A stretch of DNA of 13,877 bases from Actinomycetes bacterium (GTDB taxonomy: Bacteria > Actinomycetota > Actinomycetes > Actinomycetales > Demequinaceae): contig JAEYYZ010000134.1 of NCBI GenBank assembly GCA_023428185.1, positions 1 to 13,877 on the forward strand. The letters are read 5' to 3'. A program made the position numbers and the translations under genes. The notes below the pieces were generated by a model, which was not told the origin of the DNA, searched no databases, and worked only from the letters and a program-made list of their open reading frames with translations. Shown here piece after piece: positions 1-6,489 of the stretch; position 1 is the stretch's first letter, and the number at the start of each line of letters is the position of its first letter.

Positions 1-303
1 ACCACTGAAGCCCGACGCTCATGGGTATCCAAGTCTTCGGCCACGCCACCCGAATGCTCTGGCTGCAAGTACTTTGTGGCCAACTGGCAAGGATTCACGG
101 CAGGCACGTACACCGTGGCGTGTCGAGACGGCATGGGTCCGGAGACCTACATCTCGTCCTACCGCTACACCATCACCGTGAACTCGTCGGGCGCCGGTAG
201 CCAGCAGTTGCTCTGCTACTACGGCTACCCGGGTTATGACACATGGCTCACTTGGGAAACCGGCCCCGGAGCCCCCTTTGACTCGGAGAGGCGAACCTGG
301 TGA
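1..303 (+). CDS. C-terminal end of a cysteine-containing, probably surface or exported protein (5' end outside window)
   Basis: An open frame enters from the left edge and ends at TGA 301-303, leaving 100 residues. The fragment is rich in Tyr, Trp, Gly, Ser and Thr and has four cysteines (fragment residues 19, 22, 41 and 72). It alternates hydrophobic and small residues as in extracellular beta-sandwich domains, with stretches such as 'FTAGTYTVAC' and 'CYYGYPG'. I recall similar tails on large Ig/Fn3-type secreted proteins, and on extracellular parts of kinases, in related actinobacterial clusters. Its place just upstream of MoxR, DUF58 and transglutaminase-like genes matches the Fn3-protein slot of the Bifidobacterium PFNA cluster. 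No Fn3 repeat or signal peptide is visible in this piece, so the family is inferred from context. A GTG at 76 is an internal codon, not a start. The MoxR gene follows after 37 bases, probably in the same transcript. Confidence 0.7.
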   Translation, partial: TTEARRSWVSKSSATPPECSGCKYFVANWQGFTAGTYTVACRDGMGPETYISSYRYTITVNSSGAGSQQLLCYYGYPGYDTWLTWETGPGAPFDSERRTW

Positions 304-325
304 CCTTCCGACCCCTACCCACCTC

Positions 326-335
326 AAGAGAGAAG
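326..335 (+). promoter_or_regulatory. Purine-rich ribosome binding site of the MoxR gene
   Basis: The purine run aagagagaag ends 5 bases before ATG 341 and 11 bases before a second in-frame ATG at 347. It is a mediocre Shine-Dalgarno match. It is the only candidate in the 37-base gap and supports a start at 341 (or 347), not the earlier in-frame ATG at 236. Confidence 0.45.
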
Positions 336-340
336 CACGC

Positions 341-1306
341 ATGAGCATGACGCCGGAGCAAGCCACCTGGTTTGCCGACACATTTACGCGAATTGCCGAC
401 AACATTGGTCAAGCCCTGATGGGCAAGGACCGAGTAATCCGTCTAGTGCTGACTGCCCTGTTTGCTGAGGGTCACGTGCTCCTCGAGGACGCGCCTGGCA
501 CGGGCAAGACCAGCCTGGCAAAGGCTCTGGGCGCCACGGTCGACGGCGTTCAGCACCGCATCCAGTTCACTCCCGACTTGTTGCCCTCCGACGTGACAGG
601 TGTGACCATCTGGAACGAGCGCAGCCGTGAGTTTGAGTTCCACAAGGGCCCGATCTTTGCATCCATCGTGCTCGCCGACGAGATCAACAGGGCCTCGCCC
701 AAGACTCAGTCCGCGCTGCTCGAAGTGATGGAAGAGTCTCGCGTCACCGTGGACGGTGTGACGCACGACGTAGGCCGGCCGTTCCTCGTCATTGCCACAC
801 AGAACCCCATTGAGCAAGCCGGAACCTATCGCTTGCCTGAGGCCCAGCTTGACCGGTTCTTGCTCAAGACGTCCATTGGCTATCCGGACGTGGCCACCAC
901 GGCACTCGTGCTGGGAGGGGCCGCTACACGCGACCGTTCCACCACCATCGGGCCCGTCGTCACCACTAAGGCGATCGCCGAGATGACCGACCTCGTCGCC
1001 ACCGTTCACACTGACCCGGCGATCCTGCAGTACGTTGCGGCCCTCGCAGAATCCTCCCGTGAGGCACCCGAGACGACGCTCGGTGTCTCTGTGCGCGGGT
1101 CCTTGTCCATGGTCCGTGCTGCAAAGGTGTGGGCCGCAGCTGCTGGCCGGCACTTCATCACCCCGGACGACATCAAGGCGCTGGCAAAGCCCGTGTGGAC
1201 CCACCGCATCGTCCTTGATCCTGAATCCGAGTTTGAGGGCACCACGGCATCGGACGTCATTGAGCGCGTTCTGGCCGACGTCCCAGCACCGCAAATGCGG
1301 CTCTAG
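341..1306 (+). CDS. MoxR-family AAA+ ATPase
   Basis: A 321-residue AAA+ ATPase, the usual length for MoxR proteins. These act as cytosolic ATP-driven chaperones that assemble or activate partner complexes. Visible motifs are a Walker A at about residues 50-57 (DAPGTGKT), a Walker B at 109-114 (IVLADE) followed by INRA, and a sensor-1 segment ATQNP at 152-156. After these come PEAQLDRF at 167-173 and a C-terminal helical lid with the conserved SVRGS-like stretch. All catalytic residues appear intact. ATG 341 is chosen because it follows the purine-rich site and avoids overlap with the upstream gene; ATG 347 is an alternative. The DUF58 gene starts 6 bases after the stop. MoxR/DUF58 pairs are among the most common bacterial neighbourhoods, so the DUF58 and transglutaminase-like proteins are the probable clients. 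The exact client activity is unknown. Confidence 0.95.
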   Translation: MSMTPEQATWFADTFTRIADNIGQALMGKDRVIRLVLTALFAEGHVLLEDAPGTGKTSLAKALGATVDGVQHRIQFTPDLLPSDVTGVTIWNERSREFEFHKGPIFASIVLADEINRASPKTQSALLEVMEESRVTVDGVTHDVGRPFLVIATQNPIEQAGTYRLPEAQLDRFLLKTSIGYPDVATTALVLGGAATRDRSTTIGPVVTTKAIAEMTDLVATVHTDPAILQYVAALAESSREAPETTLGVSVRGSLSMVRAAKVWAAAAGRHFITPDDIKALAKPVWTHRIVLDPESEFEGTTASDVIERVLADVPAPQMRL

Positions 1307-1312
1307 CTCACC

Positions 1313-2641
1313 ATGACCACCGTGGACGCCTTGCCACCTCAACCGGTTGCCCCCGTAGCCGGTAGCGAGGCGCGCCCTCCCGACCCAGGCACCCCGCAGT
1401 GGGAGATCCCACGCCGCAAAGCTGCGCCATCGCGTTGGTGGACCGAGAGCGTGGCACCTCTTGTTGCGCCGGTCCTGGCACCCGTAGCGAGAGCGGCATC
1501 GGTCTTCACAGGATTGGGTTGGGCCATCCTTGGCGCTACTGCGGTGCTCGGCACGTGCGGCATGGCGTTGGGGTGGTGGGAATTCCGTGCGTTGGCGTGG
1601 ATTGGTGCGGCGTTGCTTGTGATCTGCGCAGTGTTTCTTGTGGGGCGCACGGCCTACGATGCGCGCTTGGACTTGAGCCGCACCCGCGTGGTGGAAGGCG
1701 AGAGGGCGGTGGGTGCACTGGAATTGGGCAATCCTGGGCGGCGTGCCCTGTTGCCGGTTCAGGTTGAGCTACCCGTGGGAAAGGGCGTGGCGACTTTCTC
1801 GATTCCGCGACTGGGCCCTGGCGCGTCTCACGAGGAGCTCTTCACCATTCCCACCCACCGGAGGGCCGTGCTTCAGGTGGGGCCTATCACGGCCGTGCGC
1901 GGTGACCCCTTGGGGGTTCTCGCTCGCGTGGTGCGCTGGTCCCAGCCGGTTGATCTCTACGTACACCCGCGCACGGTGGTGCTCGATGGATCCTCGTCGG
2001 GCCTGCTTCAAGACCTCGAGGGCTTGCCGTCCAAGGAACTGTCCAACTCTGACATCGCGTTTCACGCGTTACGCGAGTATGTGCCTGGCGATGAACTGCG
2101 ACGAGTTCACTGGCGATCCAGCGCCCGCACTGGCAAGTTGATGGTGCGGCAGTTTGAAGAAACCCGACGCTCACATTTGGCAGTCGCTTTGTCCCTCAAT
2201 GGTGCCGAGTATGCCAACGAGGCGGAGTTGGAGCTCGCCATTTCGGTGGCAGGTTCGCTAGGCCTTCAAGCCATTAAGGACGACAGGCAAGTGTCGATCA
2301 TGGTTCAAGGTGCCACGTTGCCGACCAAGCAAGGCAAACCCTTCTTGGATTCATTGTCCGCACTCGAGGCCACCGATCCGCGGCGAGGGTCCATGGCGGA
2401 CTTGGCGTTGCATACTGGCAACGCGGTTCCCGACGCTTCGGTGGCGGTGTTGGTGTGCGGCACTCTCGTGACGCCTGCGACCGTGAGGCGAGCGGCGTCC
2501 CACATTCCTCTAGGTGTCAAAGTGGTCGCGGTGTACTGCTCCCCGCGCATGCCCGTGAGCAAGCGCATGATCGGCGATGTAGTGGTGCTCACTGTGGGTG
2601 ACCTCAAGGACCTTCCCCATGCAATGCGGAGAATTGCGTAA
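1313..2641 (+). CDS. DUF58-domain membrane protein
   Basis: A 442-residue protein. A Pro-rich cytosolic N terminus (about 1-45) is followed by two hydrophobic segments at roughly 64-86 and 92-112. Next comes a beta-rich region (about 118-240) and the DUF58 signature REYVPGDELRRVHW at 254-267, followed by SARTGKLMVRQFE. The last part resembles the von Willebrand A-like fold expected after DUF58. The family's biochemical role is not established; it travels with MoxR ATPases and transglutaminase-like membrane proteins. The start at ATG 1313 has no clear Shine-Dalgarno sequence and sits 6 bases after the MoxR stop, so translation is probably coupled. The stop TAA (2639-2641) overlaps the next ATG by one base. 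The match to DUF58 is strong; any specific function would be a guess. Confidence 0.93.
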   Translation: MTTVDALPPQPVAPVAGSEARPPDPGTPQWEIPRRKAAPSRWWTESVAPLVAPVLAPVARAASVFTGLGWAILGATAVLGTCGMALGWWEFRALAWIGAALLVICAVFLVGRTAYDARLDLSRTRVVEGERAVGALELGNPGRRALLPVQVELPVGKGVATFSIPRLGPGASHEELFTIPTHRRAVLQVGPITAVRGDPLGVLARVVRWSQPVDLYVHPRTVVLDGSSSGLLQDLEGLPSKELSNSDIAFHALREYVPGDELRRVHWRSSARTGKLMVRQFEETRRSHLAVALSLNGAEYANEAELELAISVAGSLGLQAIKDDRQVSIMVQGATLPTKQGKPFLDSLSALEATDPRRGSMADLALHTGNAVPDASVAVLVCGTLVTPATVRRAASHIPLGVKVVAVYCSPRMPVSKRMIGDVVVLTVGDLKDLPHAMRRIA

Positions 2642-4932
2642 TGGGCGAGCGTCCTTCTGTCACGGCTCTTGCGCTCAACGTGGGCGCCATGATGGTTTTG
2701 CTAGCAGTGGCCGCGTGGGCATTCGCCCCGGTGTTTGCGACCCAGGCGTGGATCGTTGCGGTGGCGGGCGCGCTCGTGGTGGGGGCCGGCATCGGCACCT
2801 TTGCAGCGGTGAAGAAATGGCCCGTAATGGTAACCGTGGGTGTGGGGGTGCTCGCGTATTTCCTTGTGGGCGGGCCCCTGGTGCTGAGGAGTACGACCGC
2901 GGCCGGAGTGGTTCCCACTCCGTCGAGCATTGTCGAACTTGCGCGCGGGCTCGTCTCAGCGTGGAAGGACCTCCTGACGGTGCAAGTCCCCACGGAGGGA
3001 CTTGAAGTGGTGGTGCTGGTCCCTTTCATCTCCACCTTGGTGTGCACCATCGTTGGCGTGGCACTCGCGGCGAGGGCCACACGCGCCGGCTGGGCGGTAC
3101 TCGCGCCGCTCACGCTGCTGTCCGTAGCTATCGCTTTTGGTACGTACCGTGGCGCGTCGCCGGTAATCCAAGCCGTGGTATTTGCGGCGGTGGCCCTGCC
3201 GTGGCTCGCTTGGCGCAGGGAAGCGCAGCGAGCTCCGGCAGGTGACGGCGGCTCCACGGTTTCCAAAGAGGCGCGCGCTCGCCGCACTGTGCTTGCTGCG
3301 GGGGTGCTGGCGGCGGCGTTGGTGGTGGGCACCAGTGCGGCAGCGCTCGACAACGCGCCGGAGCAACGCAAAGTCCTCCGCGATCACGTCACGCCGCCCT
3401 TAGAACTTCATGACTATTCGAGCCCCCTACAGTCATTCCGCAAGTACGTGCGTGACTTCGAGGACACCACGTTGTTTACGGTTTCCCACCTTCCTGAAGG
3501 TGCACGCGTGCACTTGGCTACGTTGGACGCGTACGACGGCATCGTGTACGCGGTGTCTGGGGACGGCACCGCAGCGGGCGGCTCGTTCGAGCGTGTAGGC
3601 ACGTCGATCCCGCTCGAGCAAGAGGGAAGTGCGGCGCGAATCGACATCACCATGGGCTCAATGTCTGGAGTGTGGGTGCCCACGGTGGGGCACGTCCGCA
3701 GTGTGGACTTCACGGGCACCAATGAGCACCTCTTGGACAAGTCTCTGCACTACAACCGCACCACGGGTACCGCGGTGGCCACGGTGGGTCTGCGTGAAGG
3801 TGACGCCTATTCCCTGGATGTCGTGATCCCACCGGCGCCCTCTGAGGACGAACTGACCGAAGCATCGTTCAGCGGGATTCCCTTGCCGCGAGTGAGCGGA
3901 GTGCCCGAAGGCTTGAGGGAGGCCGCTATTGATGCTGCGGGCGATGACCGCACTCCAGCCAGCGAAGTCGCGTCCCTTGTGACTTTCCTGTCTGGCTCCG
4001 GTTACTTCAGTCACGGCCTTGAGGGTCAAGCCCCCTCGCGTTCAGGTCACGGAGGCGAACGGATTGCGGCGTTGCTTGGCGCGCCTCAAATGGTGGGAGA
4101 CGACGAGCAATACGCCGTGGCCTTTGCACTCATGGCCAACCAATTGGGGATTCCCGCGCGCGTAGTGATGGGTTTCTACCCCGACGACCCGGTAGAGGGT
4201 CCGTACAACGTGACGGGAGCGGACGTTCACGTGTGGGCCGAGGTGGCGTACGACGGTCTTGGCTGGGTGCCGGTGGACCCTTCGCCTGCAGAGGACAAGG
4301 CACCCATACAAGAGGAGCAACCGCCGCAACGAGAGCCCAAGCCGCAAGTGTTGCAGCCCCCGCCCCCACCGCAAGAACCGGCTCAAGTACCACCCGCCGT
4401 TCCCACGGATGATGAGGCAGTTGACGAGACCCGGTTGGACCTTGAGGCCGTGCTTCGCGTGGCGGTCTATGTTCTCGGAGCGCTGGGTGTGCTCTTGATC
4501 CTCGTCGGCCCGTTCTTGGCCGTGATGATTGCGAAGATGCGTCGACGCAGGCGCAGACGCCGTCAGGGGAGTGGACCCGTACGCATTGCCGGTGCGTGGA
4601 ATGAATTGGCCGATGCCGCGGTGGACCACGGTGCGGTGGTGCCCCCGCACGTTACTCGAGTAGAGAAGGCGGCCGCTGTGGATGCCTTCATCGGGGCACC
4701 GCTCACCACGCCGCTTGCACACAAAGCCGATTCCCATGTTTGGGTGCACAGCGATCCCACTGATCAGGAAGTCGCGGATTACTGGCGTGAGGTGGAGGCA
4801 ACCGTTGCCGCTCTGGGTAAGCGTCGGTCTGTTCGCGAAAGGTGGAAGGCACGGGTAAGTTTGCGATCACTTGCGCAGGAGCGCCAATCAAGACGCTCCC
4901 GTCCCGAGCGCACGGTGCGCGTGCTCAAGTGA
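2641..4932 (+). CDS. Polytopic membrane protein with an extracellular transglutaminase-like domain lacking the catalytic Cys
   Basis: A 763-residue TgpA-like protein. About seven hydrophobic helices fill residues 8-236 (roughly 8-28, 36-56, 60-80, 123-142, 150-168, 174-192 and 216-236). A large, probably extracytoplasmic region follows, then a Pro-rich stalk (about 555-598), a last helix at about 605-631, eight consecutive arginines at 634-641 and a cytosolic tail of about 120 residues. The arginine run fits the positive-inside rule. The transglutaminase core is clear: DDEQYA (487-492), LGIPARVVMGF, the His in DVHVW (His530) and the Asp in VPVDPSP (Asp546). Where active members have Cys in a G-x-C-E-Q-Y/F-A pattern, this protein has Asp488. 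Crosslinking or protease-type activity is therefore doubtful, and a structural or binding role is more likely. GGAGA at 2628-2632 is a good ribosome site for ATG 2641. It closes the MoxR-DUF58-transglutaminase trio. Confidence 0.93.
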   Translation: MGERPSVTALALNVGAMMVLLAVAAWAFAPVFATQAWIVAVAGALVVGAGIGTFAAVKKWPVMVTVGVGVLAYFLVGGPLVLRSTTAAGVVPTPSSIVELARGLVSAWKDLLTVQVPTEGLEVVVLVPFISTLVCTIVGVALAARATRAGWAVLAPLTLLSVAIAFGTYRGASPVIQAVVFAAVALPWLAWRREAQRAPAGDGGSTVSKEARARRTVLAAGVLAAALVVGTSAAALDNAPEQRKVLRDHVTPPLELHDYSSPLQSFRKYVRDFEDTTLFTVSHLPEGARVHLATLDAYDGIVYAVSGDGTAAGGSFERVGTSIPLEQEGSAARIDITMGSMSGVWVPTVGHVRSVDFTGTNEHLLDKSLHYNRTTGTAVATVGLREGDAYSLDVVIPPAPSEDELTEASFSGIPLPRVSGVPEGLREAAIDAAGDDRTPASEVASLVTFLSGSGYFSHGLEGQAPSRSGHGGERIAALLGAPQMVGDDEQYAVAFALMANQLGIPARVVMGFYPDDPVEGPYNVTGADVHVWAEVAYDGLGWVPVDPSPAEDKAPIQEEQPPQREPKPQVLQPPPPPQEPAQVPPAVPTDDEAVDETRLDLEAVLRVAVYVLGALGVLLILVGPFLAVMIAKMRRRRRRRRQGSGPVRIAGAWNELADAAVDHGAVVPPHVTRVEKAAAVDAFIGAPLTTPLAHKADSHVWVHSDPTDQEVADYWREVEATVAALGKRRSVRERWKARVSLRSLAQERQSRRSRPERTVRVLK

Positions 4933-5059
4933 CCCGAGTAGTCCGAGACGCCGTGGTCTCGTTAAGGTGGCATGTGGCAAGCGTGGGGACCGTGAAGCTG
5001 ACTCGCTCCGCGCCTGTACGTTCATTGAAGAATTTCTGCCGTGAGGGAGGCGCAACTAC
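4933..5059 (+). other. 127-base intergenic gap with a small hairpin and possible internal promoter
   Basis: This is the only gap over 40 bases in the window. A perfect 6-bp inverted repeat, cgagac (4944-4949) and gtctcg (4956-4961), flanks a 6-base loop. Only two T follow it, so it is a weak terminator or attenuator at best. TACGTT at 5017-5022 fits the loose actinobacterial -10 pattern TAnnnT, but no good -35 lies 16-19 bases upstream. I infer that a second transcription unit may start here, so that the FHA/kinase genes can be expressed separately from the trio upstream. A 73-codon frame crossing the gap (4842-5063) lies mostly inside the transglutaminase gene and is not considered real. Confidence 0.3.
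5043..5050 (+). promoter_or_regulatory. Strong Shine-Dalgarno sequence of the first FHA gene
   Basis: The sequence gagggagg ends 9 bases before ATG 5060. It is the clearest ribosome binding site in the window and fixes that start. Its strength fits the first gene of a coupled set whose later members begin at stop/start overlaps. Confidence 0.75.
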
Positions 5060-5701
5060 ATGAGTGTTGCTGACCTGCCTCCTTTGCCGCCCAAGCCCAG
5101 CGCTCGAGTGATTGGCCCCCCGCCTGGCTGGAACCCGCCACCGCCGCCTGCACCCGCGACCGGCCCCGTACTCACGCCGGCACCTCCCGCGTCTCCCGCA
5201 TCGGCGCCTTCGGGCGTTCCTGCGGCTCCGTCGGCGCCTTTGCTAAGCCCTCCACCCGCGATCACGGGTCCACCTCTTTCCGCTCCGGTCTCCGCTTCTA
5301 CTCCGGTGATCGCTCCTCCCACCGTTGCTGAGGCTGTTGACGTGGTGATGGAAGAGACCCGCATGGTGTCGCGGAGCCGTCATATTGCGGTGCTGAACTG
5401 GGACGACGGCACTCAGACTCGTATCAATGTCCCAACGAGGATCGGGCGCAATCCCGCCGCCAGCGACAACGAGCGTGTGGTGGCCATACCGGACACCACC
5501 TCCTCGCTGTCAAAGACCCACGCGCGGCTCGATGTGACGGACGCGGGCCCCGTGATCGAGGACATGCATTCCACCAACGGGGTGCAGATTCAACGCGATG
5601 GTGTGCGTTTTCCGGTCCCATCAGAAACTCCTACGCCTCTGCAACCAGGTGACGTGCTCGTGTTTGGCTTACGCACCGCCACAGTCACGGTGAACCCATG
5701 A
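5060..5701 (+). CDS. Small Pro-rich FHA-domain protein
   Basis: A 213-residue soluble protein. Residues 1 to about 90 are low-complexity Pro/Ala/Ser sequence with no membrane segment. The C-terminal part is a canonical FHA domain, a phosphothreonine-binding module. It has Gly129-Arg130 in RIGRNP, Ser151 and His154 in SLSKTHARL, and Asn173-Gly174 in STNGVQ. The residues needed to bind phosphothreonine all appear present. Just before the domain is an acidic EETRMVSR segment with Thr100, which could be a phosphorylation site for the neighbouring kinase, as in GarA-like proteins (inference). Some relatives carry an N-terminal RDD membrane domain; none is seen here. The stop overlaps the phosphatase start (ATGA), so the two are translationally coupled. 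It is probably an adaptor reading the kinase/phosphatase state. Confidence 0.93.
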   Translation: MSVADLPPLPPKPSARVIGPPPGWNPPPPPAPATGPVLTPAPPASPASAPSGVPAAPSAPLLSPPPAITGPPLSAPVSASTPVIAPPTVAEAVDVVMEETRMVSRSRHIAVLNWDDGTQTRINVPTRIGRNPAASDNERVVAIPDTTSSLSKTHARLDVTDAGPVIEDMHSTNGVQIQRDGVRFPVPSETPTPLQPGDVLVFGLRTATVTVNP

Positions 5702-6489
5702 CCCGGCTCACCCCCATCGAGACGAGAGCCGCCGCAGCGACCCATGTGGGCAATAGGCGCGAACACAATGAGGACTCACTGTTGTGCGCTTCACCTGTGT
5801 TCCTTGTGGCTGACGGCATGGGCGGCTACGAAGTCGGCGAACTCGCGAGCGCGGTCGCGGTGAATGCATTTGCGCATCTTGTGGGCACGGATTCGGTCAC
5901 CATGCGCCAAATGCGAGACGCATACAAGGAAGCGGGGATGAGCGTTATCGCTTTGGGTGACGGCCGCTCTGGCGGGTCCGGAACCACCCTGAGCGGTGTG
6001 GCCATCATGCGTAATGATGGGGCGGGTTACTGGCTCGTGATCAACGTGGGAGATTCGCGAACGTATCGTCTCCGCAACGGCAATTTGGAGCAATTGAGCG
6101 TGGACCATTCAGTAGTCCAGGAGCTCGTTGACTCAGGGGAGTTGACTCCAAGCGAAGCGCTCGTGGATAAACGGCGCAACGTCGTCACTCGCGCACTGAC
6201 GGCACACGGCGTGAGCGAGCCGGACTTTTGGATGCTCCCGGCCGCTGTTGGCGACCGCATGGTGGTGTGCTCCGACGGGCTCACAGGGGAACTGCGAGAC
6301 GGGATTATTGCGCGGATCTTGCGTGAGGAGGAATCCCCTCAAACCGCCGCTCAGCGGCTCGTGGATGAGGCGGTCGCCCACGGTGGCCGCGACAACGTCA
6401 CCGTGGTAGTGGTGGACGCTGTGGCCGTGGACCAGACAGATTCAGAGAGCGATGAGGACACTGCGCCTCGGCAACGGGAGGCAGTGTGA
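5698..6489 (+). CDS. PP2C-family Ser/Thr protein phosphatase
   Basis: A 263-residue cytosolic PPM/PP2C phosphatase, a minimal catalytic domain like PrpC/Stp, with no membrane helix. Metal-site motifs are complete: NED at 24-26, ADGMGG with Asp39, SGTT at 94-97, GDSR at 118-121, SDG with Asp193, and GGRDN with Asp232. Arg20-Arg21 before NED fits the phosphate-binding arginine position of the family. It should remove phosphate from Ser/Thr, with the kinase at 7994-9670 and its targets as the obvious partners. The start ATG overlaps the upstream stop (ATGA) and the end overlaps the next GTG start (GTGA). The last 20 or so residues are an acidic, probably disordered tail. The assignment is secure; substrates are inferred from neighbours. 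Confidence 0.97.
   Translation: MTRLTPIETRAAAATHVGNRREHNEDSLLCASPVFLVADGMGGYEVGELASAVAVNAFAHLVGTDSVTMRQMRDAYKEAGMSVIALGDGRSGGSGTTLSGVAIMRNDGAGYWLVINVGDSRTYRLRNGNLEQLSVDHSVVQELVDSGELTPSEALVDKRRNVVTRALTAHGVSEPDFWMLPAAVGDRMVVCSDGLTGELRDGIIARILREEESPQTAAQRLVDEAVAHGGRDNVTVVVVDAVAVDQTDSESDEDTAPRQREAV

Noticed and set aside
236..340. Upstream in-frame ATG that would add 35 residues to the MoxR protein
   Set aside because: It overlaps the preceding gene by 68 bases. The added Pro/Arg-rich residues are unlike MoxR N termini, and ATG 341 has a purine-rich site just before it.
443..1342. 299-codon open frame on the minus strand opposite MoxR
   Set aside because: The plus-strand frame encodes an unmistakable AAA+ ATPase. 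The reverse frame shows no family motif and is the usual antisense shadow in GC-rich DNA.
2604..3371. 255-codon minus-strand frame opposite the transglutaminase-like gene
   Set aside because: Low-complexity Ala/Thr/Ser composition mirrors the codons of the plus-strand membrane helices; no motif or ribosome site supports it.
4944..4961. Hairpin as a factor-independent terminator
   Set aside because: The stem is only 6 bp and is followed by two T, so it falls short of a terminator. It is kept only as a weak regulatory candidate.
4842..5063. 73-codon plus-strand frame spanning the transglutaminase end and the gap
   Set aside because: Two thirds lies inside the upstream gene in another frame, it runs into the next start codon, and it has no convincing ribosome site.
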